DNA of 64,000 bases from Benincasa hispida (taxonomy: Eukaryota > Streptophyta > Magnoliopsida > Cucurbitales > Cucurbitaceae), in assembly GCF_009727055.1 (NCBI RefSeq), contig NC_052360.1, positions 72,050,910 through 72,114,909 of the forward strand. Direction: 5' to 3'. This document shows, piece by piece, positions 45,504-57,395 of this stretch (its first letter is position 1; each line of letters starts with the position of its first letter). The position numbers and the translations under genes are program-made. The notes under the pieces are model-generated. The model made no database searches and had not been told where the DNA came from. It worked only from the letters and a program-made list of their open reading frames with translations.

Positions 45504-48239
45504 TGTAACATCCCGAGTTTTTATGAAAATTTAAATTAATTATCTCAAATTATTGAGTTTTGGTTTCCCTAATCTTTGGAATTTGGAATCAAATTGTTAC
45601 TGTTGAAGAAGTTTTATTGGTTATGTGGATTCTTTGAGTGGAGTTTTAAATTAATTGGAAGGGATAATTGAATTATTTGGATAAGAAATTTTGAGTTTTT
45701 GTGGAATTTAAAAGGGAAAAGGGGAAATTGTGGTTTTAAAATTTTACCCTCTTTAATTTTGGAATTTGGATCCAAAATTTAAGTAAAGAATTAGGAAAAG
45801 ATAATTGGTTTATTTGGAAGTTATTAAATAAATCATCTAAAAAGATTTTAATTTGAATTTAAGTTAATTTGGAAAGTTAGAATTTAATTTTGTGATTTAG
45901 GATTTTTGGAAAGAAGTGATTTAAAGTTGATGAATTTATTTTGAGGTTTAGTTAATTAATTGGAGAAGATGTGAAAATTTTGAGTTTGATGTGATATGTT
46001 TATTAAAGAAAGGAAAAAGAAATATATATAAGAAAAGAAAAGAATATATATGGATTTTGGAATTTAAGAAGGAAAAGAAATAGTATTATATATATATTAT
46101 TTATATTTTTGTGTGGTGGAGAATTAAAAAGAAAGAAGAAAAGAAAAGAAAAGAAAATACCCCTTCTTCTCCCTCTCACGCGACAACACTCCCCCCTCCA
46201 AGGCTCTTTGGGTTTTGGGTTTGGACTTTTGAGTTAATCTAACGGTAGCCTATTGTGTTGGAAATTTAGACCGGAGTTTGAAGTCGGGATCACGCTATTC
46301 AACACAAGATTGAATTAGGAGTTCCTGGTTGGATTTTGACTTGGGTTTTAGAGGTGATTTAAGATTAAAGTGCTAGCTGGTAAGAATTTTGTTGGCTTTT
46401 AAAATTGCTTTATGTATGGAATCGAGCTTGAAGACTAAAATGAATTTTCTTCATGCCCTAGAATTGGACTAAAGGTTGTGAAGTGGGATTGGAGAGTTTG
46501 CTTGAGTGCAGAATTATTATTACAGTTTCAAATTGAGGTAAGTAATCTTACTACTGGAACCGCCTTTGTATCGGGCGATAAATTTATAATTTATTTTGAG
46601 GATTTTAAGACTGGTTACAATGATAATTTTGATTGTTTCGAGATTTAATGAACTTTTTAGAAAAGATATATGAGCATGTGATAATATGTCTGAAGCATGT
46701 TAATGTATGATCATGATTTAGAATTTTATGAGACATATTACAAGTACGATTGAGCATGACCCTAAATTATGAGTTAAGCGACACTACTACTGGAATGTCT
46801 TAAAGCTAGGTGAAAGTTGGAGCATTTGTTGATGTACATATTTATGTGATTTATTATGAAAGTGTGTAGGCTATATAATGTATTATGAAAATTCNAGGTT
46901 AATTAACATGACCACGATGAGGAGATTTTAGAGGACTCATGATTATGTGAATGTTATATGTAATGTGAAGTTAAATGTAATCTCTTTTCCTTTCTAGATT
47001 ATGTGATTGCATGAAAGTGATGTATGTCCGAGGGCGCTAGTACATGAAAAAGATGTACTAGGGCTGGTGTATATGAAAGTGATACAAACTTAGAGGGTAC
47101 TGGGGTGTACGTAAGAGGTGCACGCTCAGTGGGTTATGTGTATACAAAAGAGGTGTATACATAACCATGTGTACGAAAGAGGTATGCATCCCTACATTCA
47201 TGGAGAGGATCTGGGGTAGGCACACACTCAGTGGGTTATGTGTATATGAAAGAGGTGTATACATAACCATATGTACGAAAGAGGTACACACTCATTGGGT
47301 TATGTGTATACGAAAGAGGTGTATACATAACCATATGTATGAAAGAGGTACACACTCAGTGGGTTATTTGTATACGAAAGAGGTGTATACATAACCATGT
47401 GTACGAAAGAGGTACACACTCAGTGAGTTATGTGTATACGAAAGAGGTGTATACATAACCATGTGTACGAAAGAGGTACACACTCAGTGGGTTATGTGTA
47501 TACAAAAGAGGTGTATACATAACCATGTGTACGAAAGAGGTACACATTCAGTGGGTTATGTGTATACAAAAAAGGTGTATGCATAACCATGTATACGTAA
47601 GAGGTACACATTCAGTGGGTTCTATGTATACAAAAGAGGTGTATGCATAATCATGTGTACAAAAGAGGTACACGTCCCTATATTCATAGAGAAGACTTGG
47701 GGTGTACGTAGGAGGTGCACTCTAGGGGGAAGGAAAAAAAGTGAGCCATGTAAGGGAAATTTTCATGTCCCACTAGTAGAAAGCTTCAGTTTAAGTTGCA
47801 TTTAGTGGACATAAATGCTTAGCCTGACTCCGGTAGTGGGGTTACTTGCTAAGTATTTTATACTCACCCTTTCTCATGTTTATGTTTCAGGTAAGGGCAA
47901 CGACGCACTGGTGGATGACAAGAGGAATCCTTGAACGAGTCACTGGGGACCATTTTTATGCTTCCGCTCATGATATTTAGATTTCTTTCTATGTTTTTCA
48001 ACTTTCAATTTGATGTTTGAAACTTACTATTAAGATTTATTTTCAGACTTCTTTATTATCATTTATGATTTATGGGTATCCTATCGTCTGTTTTTAATAT
48101 CTGAATTTAATGAAGGTCTTTTGAGTTCAATTTATTTATTTAGCATTTATTTCACTATAAAAGGATGTCGTTTTAAGTTCCATGCATGCATGTGTTTAGT
48201 AACGGTCTAACTTGAGTCCTAGGGGGTCGGGTCGTTACA
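45504..48239 (+). mobile_element. Gypsy (Tekay/Del-like) solo LTR, TSD TGGTA
   Basis: Starts TGTAACATCCCGAG and ends GGTCGGGTCGTTACA, the ends typical of plant chromovirus LTRs. TGGTA occurs on both sides (45499-45503 and 48240-48244). Gag reading resumes exactly after the duplication. 2736 bp, with no internal region. It contains a 64-bp tandem repeat (47131-47685) and one N at 46895. Confidence 0.92.
47131..47685. repeat. 64-bp palindromic minisatellite, about 8 units
   Basis: Units start at 47233, 47297, 47361, 47425, 47489, 47553 and 47617, exactly 64 bp apart, with a more diverged unit at 47131. Each holds GGTTATGTGTATAC followed by GTATACATAACC, an inverted repeat around 'gaaagagg', and then 'gtacgaaagaggtac'. 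The 64-bp length is not a multiple of three, so the short frames here are not repeat proteins. Confidence 0.92.
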
Positions 48240-48244
48240 TGGTA

Positions 48245-48930
48245 AGCCTTTATAAAGTCTTGGCCAAGAAGCACGAGCCCATGCTCACTGCCTGTGAAAT
48301 AATGGAGTCCCTGCGGGGAATGTTTGGACAACCGTCCGCTTAACTCAGGTATGGCGCTCTTAAATTCATCTTCAATGCATGTATGCAAGAAGGGGCCTCT
48401 GTTCGAGAACACGTTCTAAACATGATGGTCTAATTTAATGTGGCTGAGATGAATGGGTCTGTCATTGATGAGGCCAGTCAAGTTAGCTTCATTTTGGAAA
48501 CTTTACCTGAAAGTTTCTTACAGTTCCATAGTAATGCTATTATGAACAAGTTTGACTATAACCTAACCACCTTACTTAGTGAGCTACAGACTTTCCAATC
48601 CTTGACTATCAAGGAACATAAGGGTTAGATAAATGTTGCCTCGTCCTCTAAAAAGTTCTATAGAGGTTTGACCTCTGGAACTAAGTCCGTGTCTTTCTCT
48701 TCCAGCACCAAAAAATAAAAGAAGAAGATATGTGGAAAGGGGAAAGCTAACCCACCAACTGCTGCCTAAAAGGGCAAGAAAGACAAGGCTGCAAAGGGAA
48801 TATGTTTCCATTGCAATCATAAGGGACATTGGAGAAGGAATTGTCCCAAGTACTTGGTGGAAAAGAAGAAGGCCAAACAAGATAAATGCGATTTACTTGT
48901 ATTTGAGACTTGTTCAGTGGAGAATGATGA
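48245..48930 (+). pseudogene. Copia gag C-terminus with zinc knuckle
   Basis: LAKKHEPMLTACEIMESLRG, SVREHVLNMMV, then QVSFILETLPESFLQF, NLTTLLSELQTFQSL and a Ser/Lys-rich linker lead to CFHCNHKGHWRRNC at 48803-48844, an intact CX2CX4HX4C nucleic-acid-binding knuckle. Several stops interrupt (for example after GQPSA, after MMV and after KEHKG). Confidence 0.88.
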
Positions 48931-49100
48931 TTCTGTCTGGATAATAGATTCAGGCGCCACTAACCACGTTTGTTCAAGGAATTGATTCCTGGTGGTAGCT
49001 GGCACATGGTGAAATGACGATATGTGTAGGAACTGGGCACGTTGTCTGTGCGAGGGCAACGGGAGGACTCCAACTTACTTTATAGAAAAATTATATTTTG
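48931..49100 (+). pseudogene. Copia aspartic protease remnant
   Basis: WIIDSGATNHVCS at about 48940-48978 is the Copia protease active site (DSGATxH). Stops follow within 20 codons. Downstream to 49400 there are only short frame pieces of the protease tail. Confidence 0.85.
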
Positions 49101-49399
49101 TTAGAAAATGTATATGTAGTTCCTTATTTAAAAAGAAACTTAATTTTTGTAAAGTATTTAATTGAACAACTCTACTCTATATATTTTTCTTTCAATAAAG
49201 CGTTTATTTCTAAAAATAGTTTAGAAATTTGTCTGCAAATATATCTCGCGGTAACAAAAATGTATTGTTCTCAGGTATATCAAGATTAAATCTTTGGTTC
49301 AGATTTCGTCGACCAATCCTTCCTAATTCACATCTTTGTTGAAAGAATTTCTTTTGTAATTCCTTACATAAGGATCAACTAAAGCTCTCTTAAATACTG

Positions 49400-50183
49400 A
49401 ATTGTTAAAAACTGCGATAACTCATAATAAAAGACAGAAAAATTCTCCTAAAGAAAATGCTCATCTTTGGCACCTAAGATTAAGACACATAAATCTCAAT
49501 AGGAATGAGAGACTGGTCAAGAATGGACTTCTAATTGAGTTAGAAGAAAATTCTTTACCTGTATATGAATCACGCCTTGAAGGCAAGATGACTAAAAGAT
49601 CTTTTACTGGAAAAGGTCATAAAGCCAAAGAACCCTTAAAGCTTGTACATTCAGGCCTCTGTGGTCCGATGAATGTTTAGGCAAGAGGAGAGTTTGAATA
49701 TTTCATCACTTTTACTGATGATTATTCTATTTATAGGTATGTTTATTTAATGCAACATAAGTCTGAAGTCCTTGAAAAGTTAAGGAGTACAAACTGAAGG
49801 TGAGAATGCATTAAATAAAACAATTAAAACATTTCGATATGATCGAGGTAGAGAGTATATGGATCTAAAATTCCAAGACTATCTGATAGAACATGGAATT
49901 GTATCCTAACTCTCAGCACTTCATACACCTCAGCAAAATGGTGTATCAGAAAGGAGAAATTGAACCCTGTTGAACATGGTTCGATCTATGATGAGTTATG
50001 CTTCCTTACCTGACTCATTTTGGGAATATGCAGTGTAGACTATAGCTTACAATTTGAACTACGTTCCATCCAAAAATATTACTGGAACACATTTGGAGTT
50101 ATGAAATGGTCGTAAAGGTAGTTTACACCATTTCTTGGGTTACCCAACACATGTGCTTGAGGCAAATCCTAAGAAATTAGAAC
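49400..50183 (+). pseudogene. Copia integrase, split by a nested element
   Basis: Reads LWHLRLRHINLNRNERLVKN, where both zinc-binding Cys are lost (LPVYESRLEGK instead of VCxxCLxGK). KLVHSGLCGPMNV has Gly where the first catalytic Asp is expected. RYDRGREYMDLKF keeps the second Asp and SERRN the Glu. Frame changes occur near 49790 and stops are frequent. At 50183 the frame is cut inside a HVLEANPKKLE motif by the Gypsy-like element and resumes at 54273 (PHSKLCLFVGYL). Confidence 0.88.
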
Positions 50184-51559
50184 TGATAACACTGAAAATG
50201 TGCTATTTTTCTCTTCTTAATTTTAGGTCGTTACTATGTTTAATGTGTTTATTTAATGATTTTATAGATGTCGAGCATTTTAGAGGTGGAATCAATTGTT
50301 ACGAGCTGTTTGGGGTTAATTTAGTGCAATTATGAGCTAATTTGAATAACCAGATTTCAAAAGAATGTGAAAGGATGAAAATGCCCCTAGATGGAGAGTT
50401 ACAATGCTCAAGCGAGCATTACGCAACTCTACAAGACAATGACCTCCATAATGCTGAAAAAAAGGGTAGCATTGCAATGCTCCAAATTTTGATGGAGGCG
50501 TACGTTAGACCTCGTAGCGTTACGACATCGCAACTGTTGTATCAAACATTTCTTTTTCGTTTTAGGGCAGAGGGATCGCCTCCATTCGAGCTTCTAACCC
50601 TTTTTCCCTCTCTTCTCTCTTGCACTTTCTTCTTTGGGTGTTTATTTTGTAATTAATCGAGTCTATACTAGGTTGTAGCTTCTTATTCTCCATGGGAAGG
50701 TAAGATTTTGGTCTTTTAGCTTAGAGATTTGGAGGAACTCAATTTTATTTAAGGAGGTTTTGACATTATGATGTATATATGATATTATTCATGGATTTCA
50801 ATGAGTTTTGCATTTATGAATGGTATGATTCTATTATTGATTAACGACCAATAATTTGTTGTGCGATTTGATTGCTTAGAAATATCTTGTAATATGTGAC
50901 ATTTAATTATAAGTTAATCTCAAAGGAAGCAATAGGTTAGTTAGGCTTGCGATTAATTGTCTATAATGAATAGTAGTTTATTCTACCAACCTAAAGAGAA
51001 ACCAAATTGAATGTTTAATTAGACGGTGGAAGTTAAACACACATCTTAGCGTCATCCCTAAAACTTAGTGTGGTTGGTTAATCATGTTTATTATGGATTC
51101 ATTTGAACATGTTTAGCTAATTAGATAATTAGAACCATTGGTTAAGATTCTAACTAAATTAGGCTAAGCATAAGCAAGAAATTTAAGTTATATGTTATGG
51201 TTCAATGATCTTAATGGCATCAGGTGAATCCATTCCTCTAAACTAGGACATCTCAATGATTGCACTTCTATATTTACCTTTTATTGCATTTTATTGCTTT
51301 CTATGCATTTCCTATTCCAATCCACACCAACCTCCTCCCTCCCTCTCCCTCCGCCCCCCTCCCCCCACTCCCCCGCCGTCCATTTTACCACTTTAACTAA
51401 AAATGAGCTTTAATGAACTAATCTTTCGTGCGTCTCTAAGGTTCAACCCTGGATTTATCGCTTGTACTACTAGTTAGTATAAGTTTTTTGTTCTGTGATT
51501 AAAAATTTTATTTGACTAACAAGATTTTATGGACGACAATAAACACCGAGCATCCGTCG
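50184..51559 (+). repeat. 5' LTR of the 50.2-kb Gypsy-like element
   Basis: 1376 bp, ending 'caccgagcatccgtcg'. Palindrome-like words 'agcattgcaatgct' (about 50468) and 'agcgttacgac' (50516) precede TGTATCAAACA, where the 3' LTR has TGTATAAAACA. A C-rich tract lies at 51330-51375. Confidence 0.88.
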
Positions 51560-52286
51560 AATTTTATTTGACTAACAAAGGTTTACATCTTGTTTTGTAT
51601 TGTAAAAGTCAACTGTGGAGTAAATAAAAATAAAGTTTATAAAAGATAAAGCATGTTGTAAAGTAAAAGCAAGTTTGTATGTTATTTTTGAAGGGGATTA
51701 CTCCTATTTCTTGGGGTTATGATTAACCTGAGATGACTATACACCCATAGTTTCCCTCTGTGCTAAAGTACCTCGAGGAATGGGTAAGCTTCGACACCTT
51801 ATTAGGAGACGTTGCTCATAGTTGGATGTCTTTCACGTAACCCATGCGGACAAGTCAAAACGAATGTGACGCATCTAGATAAGGGTTACTCTTTTGTGTA
51901 AAGTAAGAAAATGAGAAAAAAAAAGAATAAAGGTTCGGTTTCTTTAAGTGTGTCATTGTATTGTTGAGTCTAGGAAACTTAGCTCTTGAACCTTGGAGCC
52001 AAAATAGGGGGAAAATGAATTGAAATCCTTATAAAACCATTTCAGGTTTTGCGGGCTTAACTAGTTAGGGCTTTGGACTCACTCATGCATGAATATAGTA
52101 GAATCGTTTTTAAAATGTGCTTCATTGATTGATTGTAATCAGATTTCATTTTTTATTGCAAATCTTATCCTTATAGACCCTTGAGACTAGAATAACGACG
52201 TTTTTCATTGAGCAAGGATATAATTTTTGTGTGAATGTGTGATTCTACCTTTCTTGAGGACGATCAAGAATTAATTTAAGGGTGTT
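51560..52286 (+). other. Internal remnant with conserved non-coding block
   Basis: No coding frame. 51715-51870 carries the block shared with the other two elements ('cccatagtttccctctgtgc', 'gtctttcacgtaacccatgc'). The region ends 'taatttaagggtgtt', PPT-like, before the LTR. Confidence 0.7.
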
Positions 52287-54267
52287 TGACAACACCGAAA
52301 ATGTGTTATTTTCCTATTCTTAATTCTATGTAGTTACTATGTTTAATGTGTTTATTTAATAATTTGATAGGTATCGAGCATCTTAGAAGTGGAATCAGTT
52401 GTTACGAGCTATTTGGGATTAATTTGGAGTAATTAGGAGCTAATTTGAGCAACCAGATTTCAAAAAGATGTAAAAAGATAAAAATGCCCCTGGATGGAGT
52501 GTTGCAATACTACAAGACAGTAGCCTCCATAATGCTGAAAAACTGGGTAGCGTTGCAACGTTTTGAATTTTGATGGAAACATGCGCGAGGCCTCACAACG
52601 TTGCGACTGTTGTATAAAACATTTCTTCTTCGTGTTAGGGTAGAGGGATCACCTTCATTCGGGCTTCCAACCCTTTTTCCCTTTCTTCTCTCTTCCACTT
52701 TCTTCTTTGGTTGTTCATTTTGTCATTAATCGAGTCGGTGTTGGGTTGTAGCTTCTTGTCCTCCATGGAAAGGTAAGATTTTGGTTTCTTAGCTTTGGGA
52801 TTTAAAGGAACTCAATGTTATTTGGGGAGATTCTGATTTTATGATGTATATGATCTTGTTTACGGGTTTCAATCTGAGTTTTGCATTTATGAATAGCATG
52901 ATTCTATTATCGATTGACGACCAATAATTCATTGTGTGATTTGATTTCTTAGAGATAACTTGTAATATGTGATATTCTATGAAGCACAGACACGGATACA
53001 TATATAAGATACGGATACGATAGGATACAAGGATACGCCAATTTCAAAAGAACTAGGATACTGATACGTTGAAGATACGTTTTCTTTTTCTTAAAAAAAT
53101 AATAGAATATAGATAAATTTAGCATACAAGTTAATGACAATAGTACAAAAATACAATACAAATACTAAAATAAAACACAGAAAGCAACATCTAAGATGTT
53201 GAAGTAAAATAGTCAATAAAATGCAATAGAAAAGTGATTCATATTGATCAGAGAAGAAGAATAAGGTTAGAGGGAGAAGTATAAAGATAAACAAAGAACT
53301 TCTTCATTAAATTGCTGAAGAGATTCAAGTGAGTTATATTTTGGTAGACTTTGTGGGGACTCGAATATGAATGTGAAGATTAGATGATTCTAGAGTTTGA
53401 TCTTTTATTTTTTTTCCCTTCTAGTTTTAGAATTGAGTAGTGATTGTTTTAAAGAGGCTACCTAGTTTTAGAGTGGGAAAGATTATATGAGTTTCTTATC
53501 TTTTTCTTTAAGAAAAGGTAAGCATAAAAATTGATACGTCAAATCGAGTGTCAGATACGTATCTCGGAAATATCTGGAAGTATCAGTATCTAATACGTGT
53601 CTGATATGGATTCGTTGCCTCACGTGAAGTATCTGTACTTCAGAAATGACATTTAATTATAGGTTAATCTTAAAGGAAGCAATATGTTAGTTAGGCTTGC
53701 AATTCATTGTCTATAATGAATAGTAGTTTGTCCTATTAACCTAGAGAGAAACCATATTGAAGGTTTATTTAAACAGTGGAAGTTAAACACTCATCTTAGC
53801 GTCATCCCTAGAACTTAATGCAGTTGGTTAATCATGTTTATTATGGATTCATTTGAGCATGTTTAGTTAATTAGATAATTAGGACCATTGATTATGATTT
53901 TAACTAAATTAGGCTAAGCATAAGCAAGGAGTTTAACTCATATGATATGGTTCAAGGATCTTAATGGCATTGGGCGAATCCATTCCTCTGAGCTAGGACA
54001 TCTCGATTGATTTCACTTATATCTTTACCTTTCATTTCATTTTATTGTTTTTTATGTATTTCCTATTCCAATCTATACCAAACCCCCTCATTTTACTACT
54101 TTAACTAAAAATGAGCTTCGATGAACTAATCTTTCATGCTTCCTTGAGGTTCGACCTCGGACTTGCCGCTTATATTACTAGTTAGTATAAGTTGTTTGTT
54201 CGGTGATTATAAATTTTATTTGATTAGCAAGGGTTTATAGGCAACGATAAACATCGAGCGTCCATCA
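52287..54267 (+). repeat. 3' LTR of the 50.2-kb Gypsy-like element
   Basis: Starts TGACAACACCGAAAATG and is colinear with the 5' LTR except for an insertion at about 52980-53642. It has GCGTTGCAACG near 52550 and then TATAAAAC at 52611, a good TATA box about 50 bp downstream. Confidence 0.88.
52980..53642. mobile_element. TIR element rich in GATACG words
   Basis: This insertion is absent from the 5' LTR. The left end is TGAAGCACAGACAC; the right end, reversed, is TGAAGTACAGATAC. Sub-terminal GATACG/GGATAC words occur many times at 52990-53085 and 53530-53610, in both orientations. No transposase frame. The target duplication is not clear; an 8-9 bp one would point to hAT or Mutator. Confidence 0.65.
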
Positions 54268-54272
54268 GGAAC

Positions 54273-54590
54273 CTCATTCAAAATTGTGCCTATTTGTAGG
54301 TTATCTCAAAGGAACGAGAAGAACCACTTCTACGATCCTAAAGATAATAAAGTGTTTGTGTCGAAAAACACTACTTTTTTAGAAGAGGACCACATAAGGT
54401 ACCATAAGCCCCGCAGTAAGATAGTGTTAAATGAACGTTCCAGTGAAACTATTGAACCTTCAACAAGAGTTGTTGAAGAGTCTAATACCTCAACAAAAGT
54501 TGTTGAAATTGGTTCGTCACATCCACCTCAAATGTTGAGGGAGCCCTCAACAATTTTTATGACTCGTCCCAGTCACCGAACACTTTAGGC
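54273..54590 (+). pseudogene. Copia integrase C-terminus
   Basis: After the nested element the frame gives PHSKLCLFVGYL, then HFYDPKDNKVFVSKNTTFLE, EEDHIRYHKPRSKIVLNE and TRVVEES repeats, the tail between integrase and RT in this Copia type. It ends at 54588 against MULE sequence, with no RT. Confidence 0.88.
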
Positions 54591-54599
54591 AACGCCTTT

Positions 54600-55530
54600 C
54601 TTTTGCCTTCCCACACCCTAGGGTAAGGAACATGATATCCAAATTTTGTTTTTATGTGGGACTGTAGTTGTGTCACGCTGATAGACAGTTTTTCTCTTAC
54701 AACATCACAAAATTCTAGTGCAATTATCAATGAATTAACTGCACATGACTTTAACTAAGTTCTAAGTAAAAACATGTGAGTTGCTCAATATACTTAGTGA
54801 TCTCAAACAAGATATTCGACTTTTTCTTTGTTGCACGAAGTCTCTATTTGCAACTTTTTCCCACAACTTACACCGAATTGTCCAATTTGTTGGTGTCTAT
54901 TTCACAACCTCATATGGTGCATGACACTTAATAGCAAAACATTTGACCGCATGTTATAGTATTTCTTTGTCTCGATAAATCATCCTCTTATACAATTGGG
55001 TACTGTCAACATCCACAAGAGCTACAATTGGGTCATGTTCTTGAATGCTATTTATTACATTCATATCCAATATGTATCTTAAGATAACTCACGTTTACGA
55101 CCATCAAAATCCAACTCCTCCAAATTCATCATCTGTTTTATTTTAAAATCTCTATATTGATTATTAGCCACCATATCTTCATAATCACAAGGTACTGCAA
55201 CTGATTTAGGATCAGGGTCAATACATTGAGTCGAATCTTCAAATAGACTAAAGGGTTGTGCGATCAAGTTTATATCTAACCCTACCCTACTCATATTAAC
55301 ATATAAATGTACTAAATTCGGGAGTGGCATCGCGATTGAGAACATCAAATTCATTGCTTGTTCATTAGGAATAAGGAATGATATAAACCTTATTGATACT
55401 GATGGTGTTAGATTAGGATGTCTATATACTATTTCTAACTGATTTACTCTCATATCTCAGCACCATCAATCACATTACCATTTGTATACAACATAAATCC
55501 CAAATATTTGTCTGCCATTTTCTTAAAAAA
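54600..55530 (-). pseudogene. MULE (mudrA-like) transposase N-terminal part
   Basis: Minus strand: a start MADKYLGFMLYTNGNVIDGA (about 55518), a frameshift, then the 124-codon frame 55453-55079 with IVYRHPNLTPSVSIRF and MFSIAMPLPN. After a gap comes HAVKCFAIKCHAPYEVVK and PTNWTIRC (about 54960-54870), the zinc-finger-like N-terminal region of MULE transposases. It would bind the terminal repeats. Stops are present and the DDE domain is absent. Confidence 0.75.
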
Positions 55531-55534
55531 AAAA

Positions 55535-56290
55535 AAAAAGACAAACAATATATTACTAATTATTTTACACAAGCAAAAATATAAACAAAATATTAAAATA
55601 TTAAAAACTAATAAACAATTTTAAATATCAAACTTCTATACTAAAAATATCTAATATTATAAGAAATATATATAATAAAAATTCACTGAAAGTAATAATT
55701 TTGTATTAAATAAAAAAAACTACTAAACTTTTTAAAATGCACTAATACTCGAAAAGTAGAATATTATAAAAAGAACAATCAATACATTACTAATTATTTT
55801 ACTCATTATCAAACTTAAATATAAAAAAAAACAAACAAAAATATAAACAAAATATTAAAAATATTAAAAACTAATAAAAAAAATTTTGAACATCAAACTT
55901 AGATATTAAAACAATCTAATATTATAAGAAATATATATTTAAAAAAATGAATAAATTAATAGTTTTATATTAAATAACAAAAAAACACTACTAAACTTTT
56001 TAAATAAAACCAATACTCAAAAAGTAGACAATTATAAAAAAAAATAATCAATACCTTATTAATTATTTTATTAATTATCAAATTTAAATACAAACAAAAA
56101 CAAACAAAAATATTAATAAAATATTAAAAGTATTAAGAACTAATAAAAAAAAAACTTTGAACATCAAACTTAAATACTAAAACAATCAAATATTATAAGA
56201 AATATATATAATAAAAATTCACTCAAATTAATAATTTTGTATTAAATAACAAAAAAAAATACTAAACTTTTTAAAATGCATTAATACTAA
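55535..56290. repeat. AT-rich tandem repeat, ~265 bp, three copies
   Basis: Equivalent points ('ataaacaaaatatt' / 'attaataaaatatt') lie at about 55581, 55843 and 56112. Each is followed by 'ctaataaa...tttgaacatcaaactt' and 'attataagaaatatata'. It lies in the leader of the minus-strand MULE. Confidence 0.8.
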
Positions 56291-57194
56291 AAGAATATCA
56301 CTAATACTAAAAAATCTAATATATGTCAAACGCAATATATATATATATTAACATGGTAGATCTAACATAATATAAATAAGATTATTAAAATATATAGAGA
56401 AAAAAACCAACATCAATATTTAAATATTCTTGAATTCAACAACTATTAAAAAAATTAACATGATAGATCTACTAGCATCAATATATAAGGAATTAAAATG
56501 GTACATCTAAAATAATATAAATATAAAAAACCTAAGAATAAATAAAAATTAAACTCATAAATTCAATAGCAGTTTTACTTTTTTTTCCTCTAAGTGACTA
56601 CCGTCCCTCTTTTCTTTGTTGTTTGTTACCCGACAACAAAAACTACAAAAAAAATAGAATATTATGAGAATATGGATCTGTAACTTATTTTAAATTTTTT
56701 TTGAGTGAACATTACCTTTTTTTGTTCTATGTGTCCCAAACAGCAACAAAAACTATAATATATATATATATATAATAGTATGAGAATATGAACAAAATTT
56801 ATAATTATTTTTAAACAATTTAAATTTGGTAGAGTAAATATAAAAACCTCACAATTTCATGGATGAATGTGGAAAAGATGAGGATTTAGTAACAACTTTT
56901 GGAAGAAGAAGGAAAAAGATGAACTGAGAGACAAAGAGCCAAAAAAGAAGAGTGATTTATTAGAAGCTTTCGAAAGAGAAGAAGAGACAGGCAAAGAGCA
57001 ATTGCATAAAGAGGCAGAGAAGTGTGATTTGGCAAGCTTGTTGGTGGGATTAAAAAGGCGTAGGTCGAGTGTGAAAATTCGACCAACGGATTAATGCGTG
57101 CAGATGAGCATTGGGAAGGAATAAAAGCAGAAGTGGGTAAAGCGGGCAGCAGTCAAAAGTGATATGATGGATGGGATAAGACATAGGTTAGGAA
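56291..57194. other. AT-rich leader, no gene recognised
   Basis: TA tracts are near 56335 and 56758. A purine-rich stretch at 56870-57010 gives a 66-codon minus-strand frame of low-complexity sequence. Confidence 0.4.
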
Positions 57195-57395
57195 GACCAC
57201 ACAGTATGTCGAATGTTGAAAACTCGACTTAATCCTATATTTTGCCACTTATACAGGTCGAGATTTGAAAACTCGACTTAATTATATTTTTCTTCTAAAA
57301 AATGTACAAAACTACAATAAATCTCTAAATACTTTTAAAACCACCATAATTCACTAAACATTTCTCCAAACTACAATATTTCAATAAAACCTCCG
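57195..57395 (-). repeat. Mutator-like terminal arm, inverted
   Basis: Contains 'gtcgaatgttgaaaactcgac' and 'gtcgagatttgaaaactcgac', two imperfect palindromes, then 'acaataaatctctaaatac' and 'actaaacatttctcc', complements of the arm at 44787. Confidence 0.55.

Larger units (their letters stand above)
50184..54267 (+). mobile_element. Gypsy-like non-autonomous LTR element, TSD AGAAC/GGAAC
   Basis: 5' LTR 50184-51559 (TGATAACACTGAAAATG start), only 727 bp of internal DNA, and 3' LTR 52287-54267 enlarged by a ~660-bp insertion. Target AGAAC (50179-50183) and GGAAC (54268-54272) interrupt a Copia integrase that reads through once the element is removed. It is related to the elements at 20795 and 29018 by LTR start, palindromic words and the conserved 3' internal block. 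No PBS or gag was recognised, so the internal region has been deleted to a remnant. Confidence 0.9.
45281..54590 (+). mobile_element. Truncated Copia element (gag-PR-INT) with two nested insertions
   Basis: One Copia coding region can be followed across two insertions: gag 45281-45503, solo LTR 45504-48239, gag/PR/INT 48245-50183, Gypsy-like element 50184-54267, integrase C-terminus 54273-54590. No LTR, RT or RNase H of this element remains. It belongs to the same broad Copia type as the integrase at 63353-64000 and probably the RT at 5201-6142. On the right it abuts a minus-strand MULE. Confidence 0.85.
54600..57395 (-). mobile_element. Mutator-like element, 5' part, minus strand
   Basis: On the minus strand the order is terminal arm (57395 to 57195), AT-rich leader with a tandem repeat, then mudrA-type coding sequence to 54600, where it meets the Copia remnant. 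The arm resembles the one at 44787-45010 in opposite orientation, so the two could be the ends of one MULE into which the Copia group inserted. The catalytic part of the transposase is missing. Confidence 0.6.

Noticed and set aside
47058..47394. Frames encoding repeated YTHNPLSV / YERGVYITI peptides
   Set aside because: Translations of the 64-bp minisatellite. The unit is not a multiple of three, so no repeat protein is maintained.
47131..47685. CRISPR-like regular spacing
   Set aside because: The units are contiguous 64-bp tandem repeats with no unique spacers, in plant nuclear DNA.
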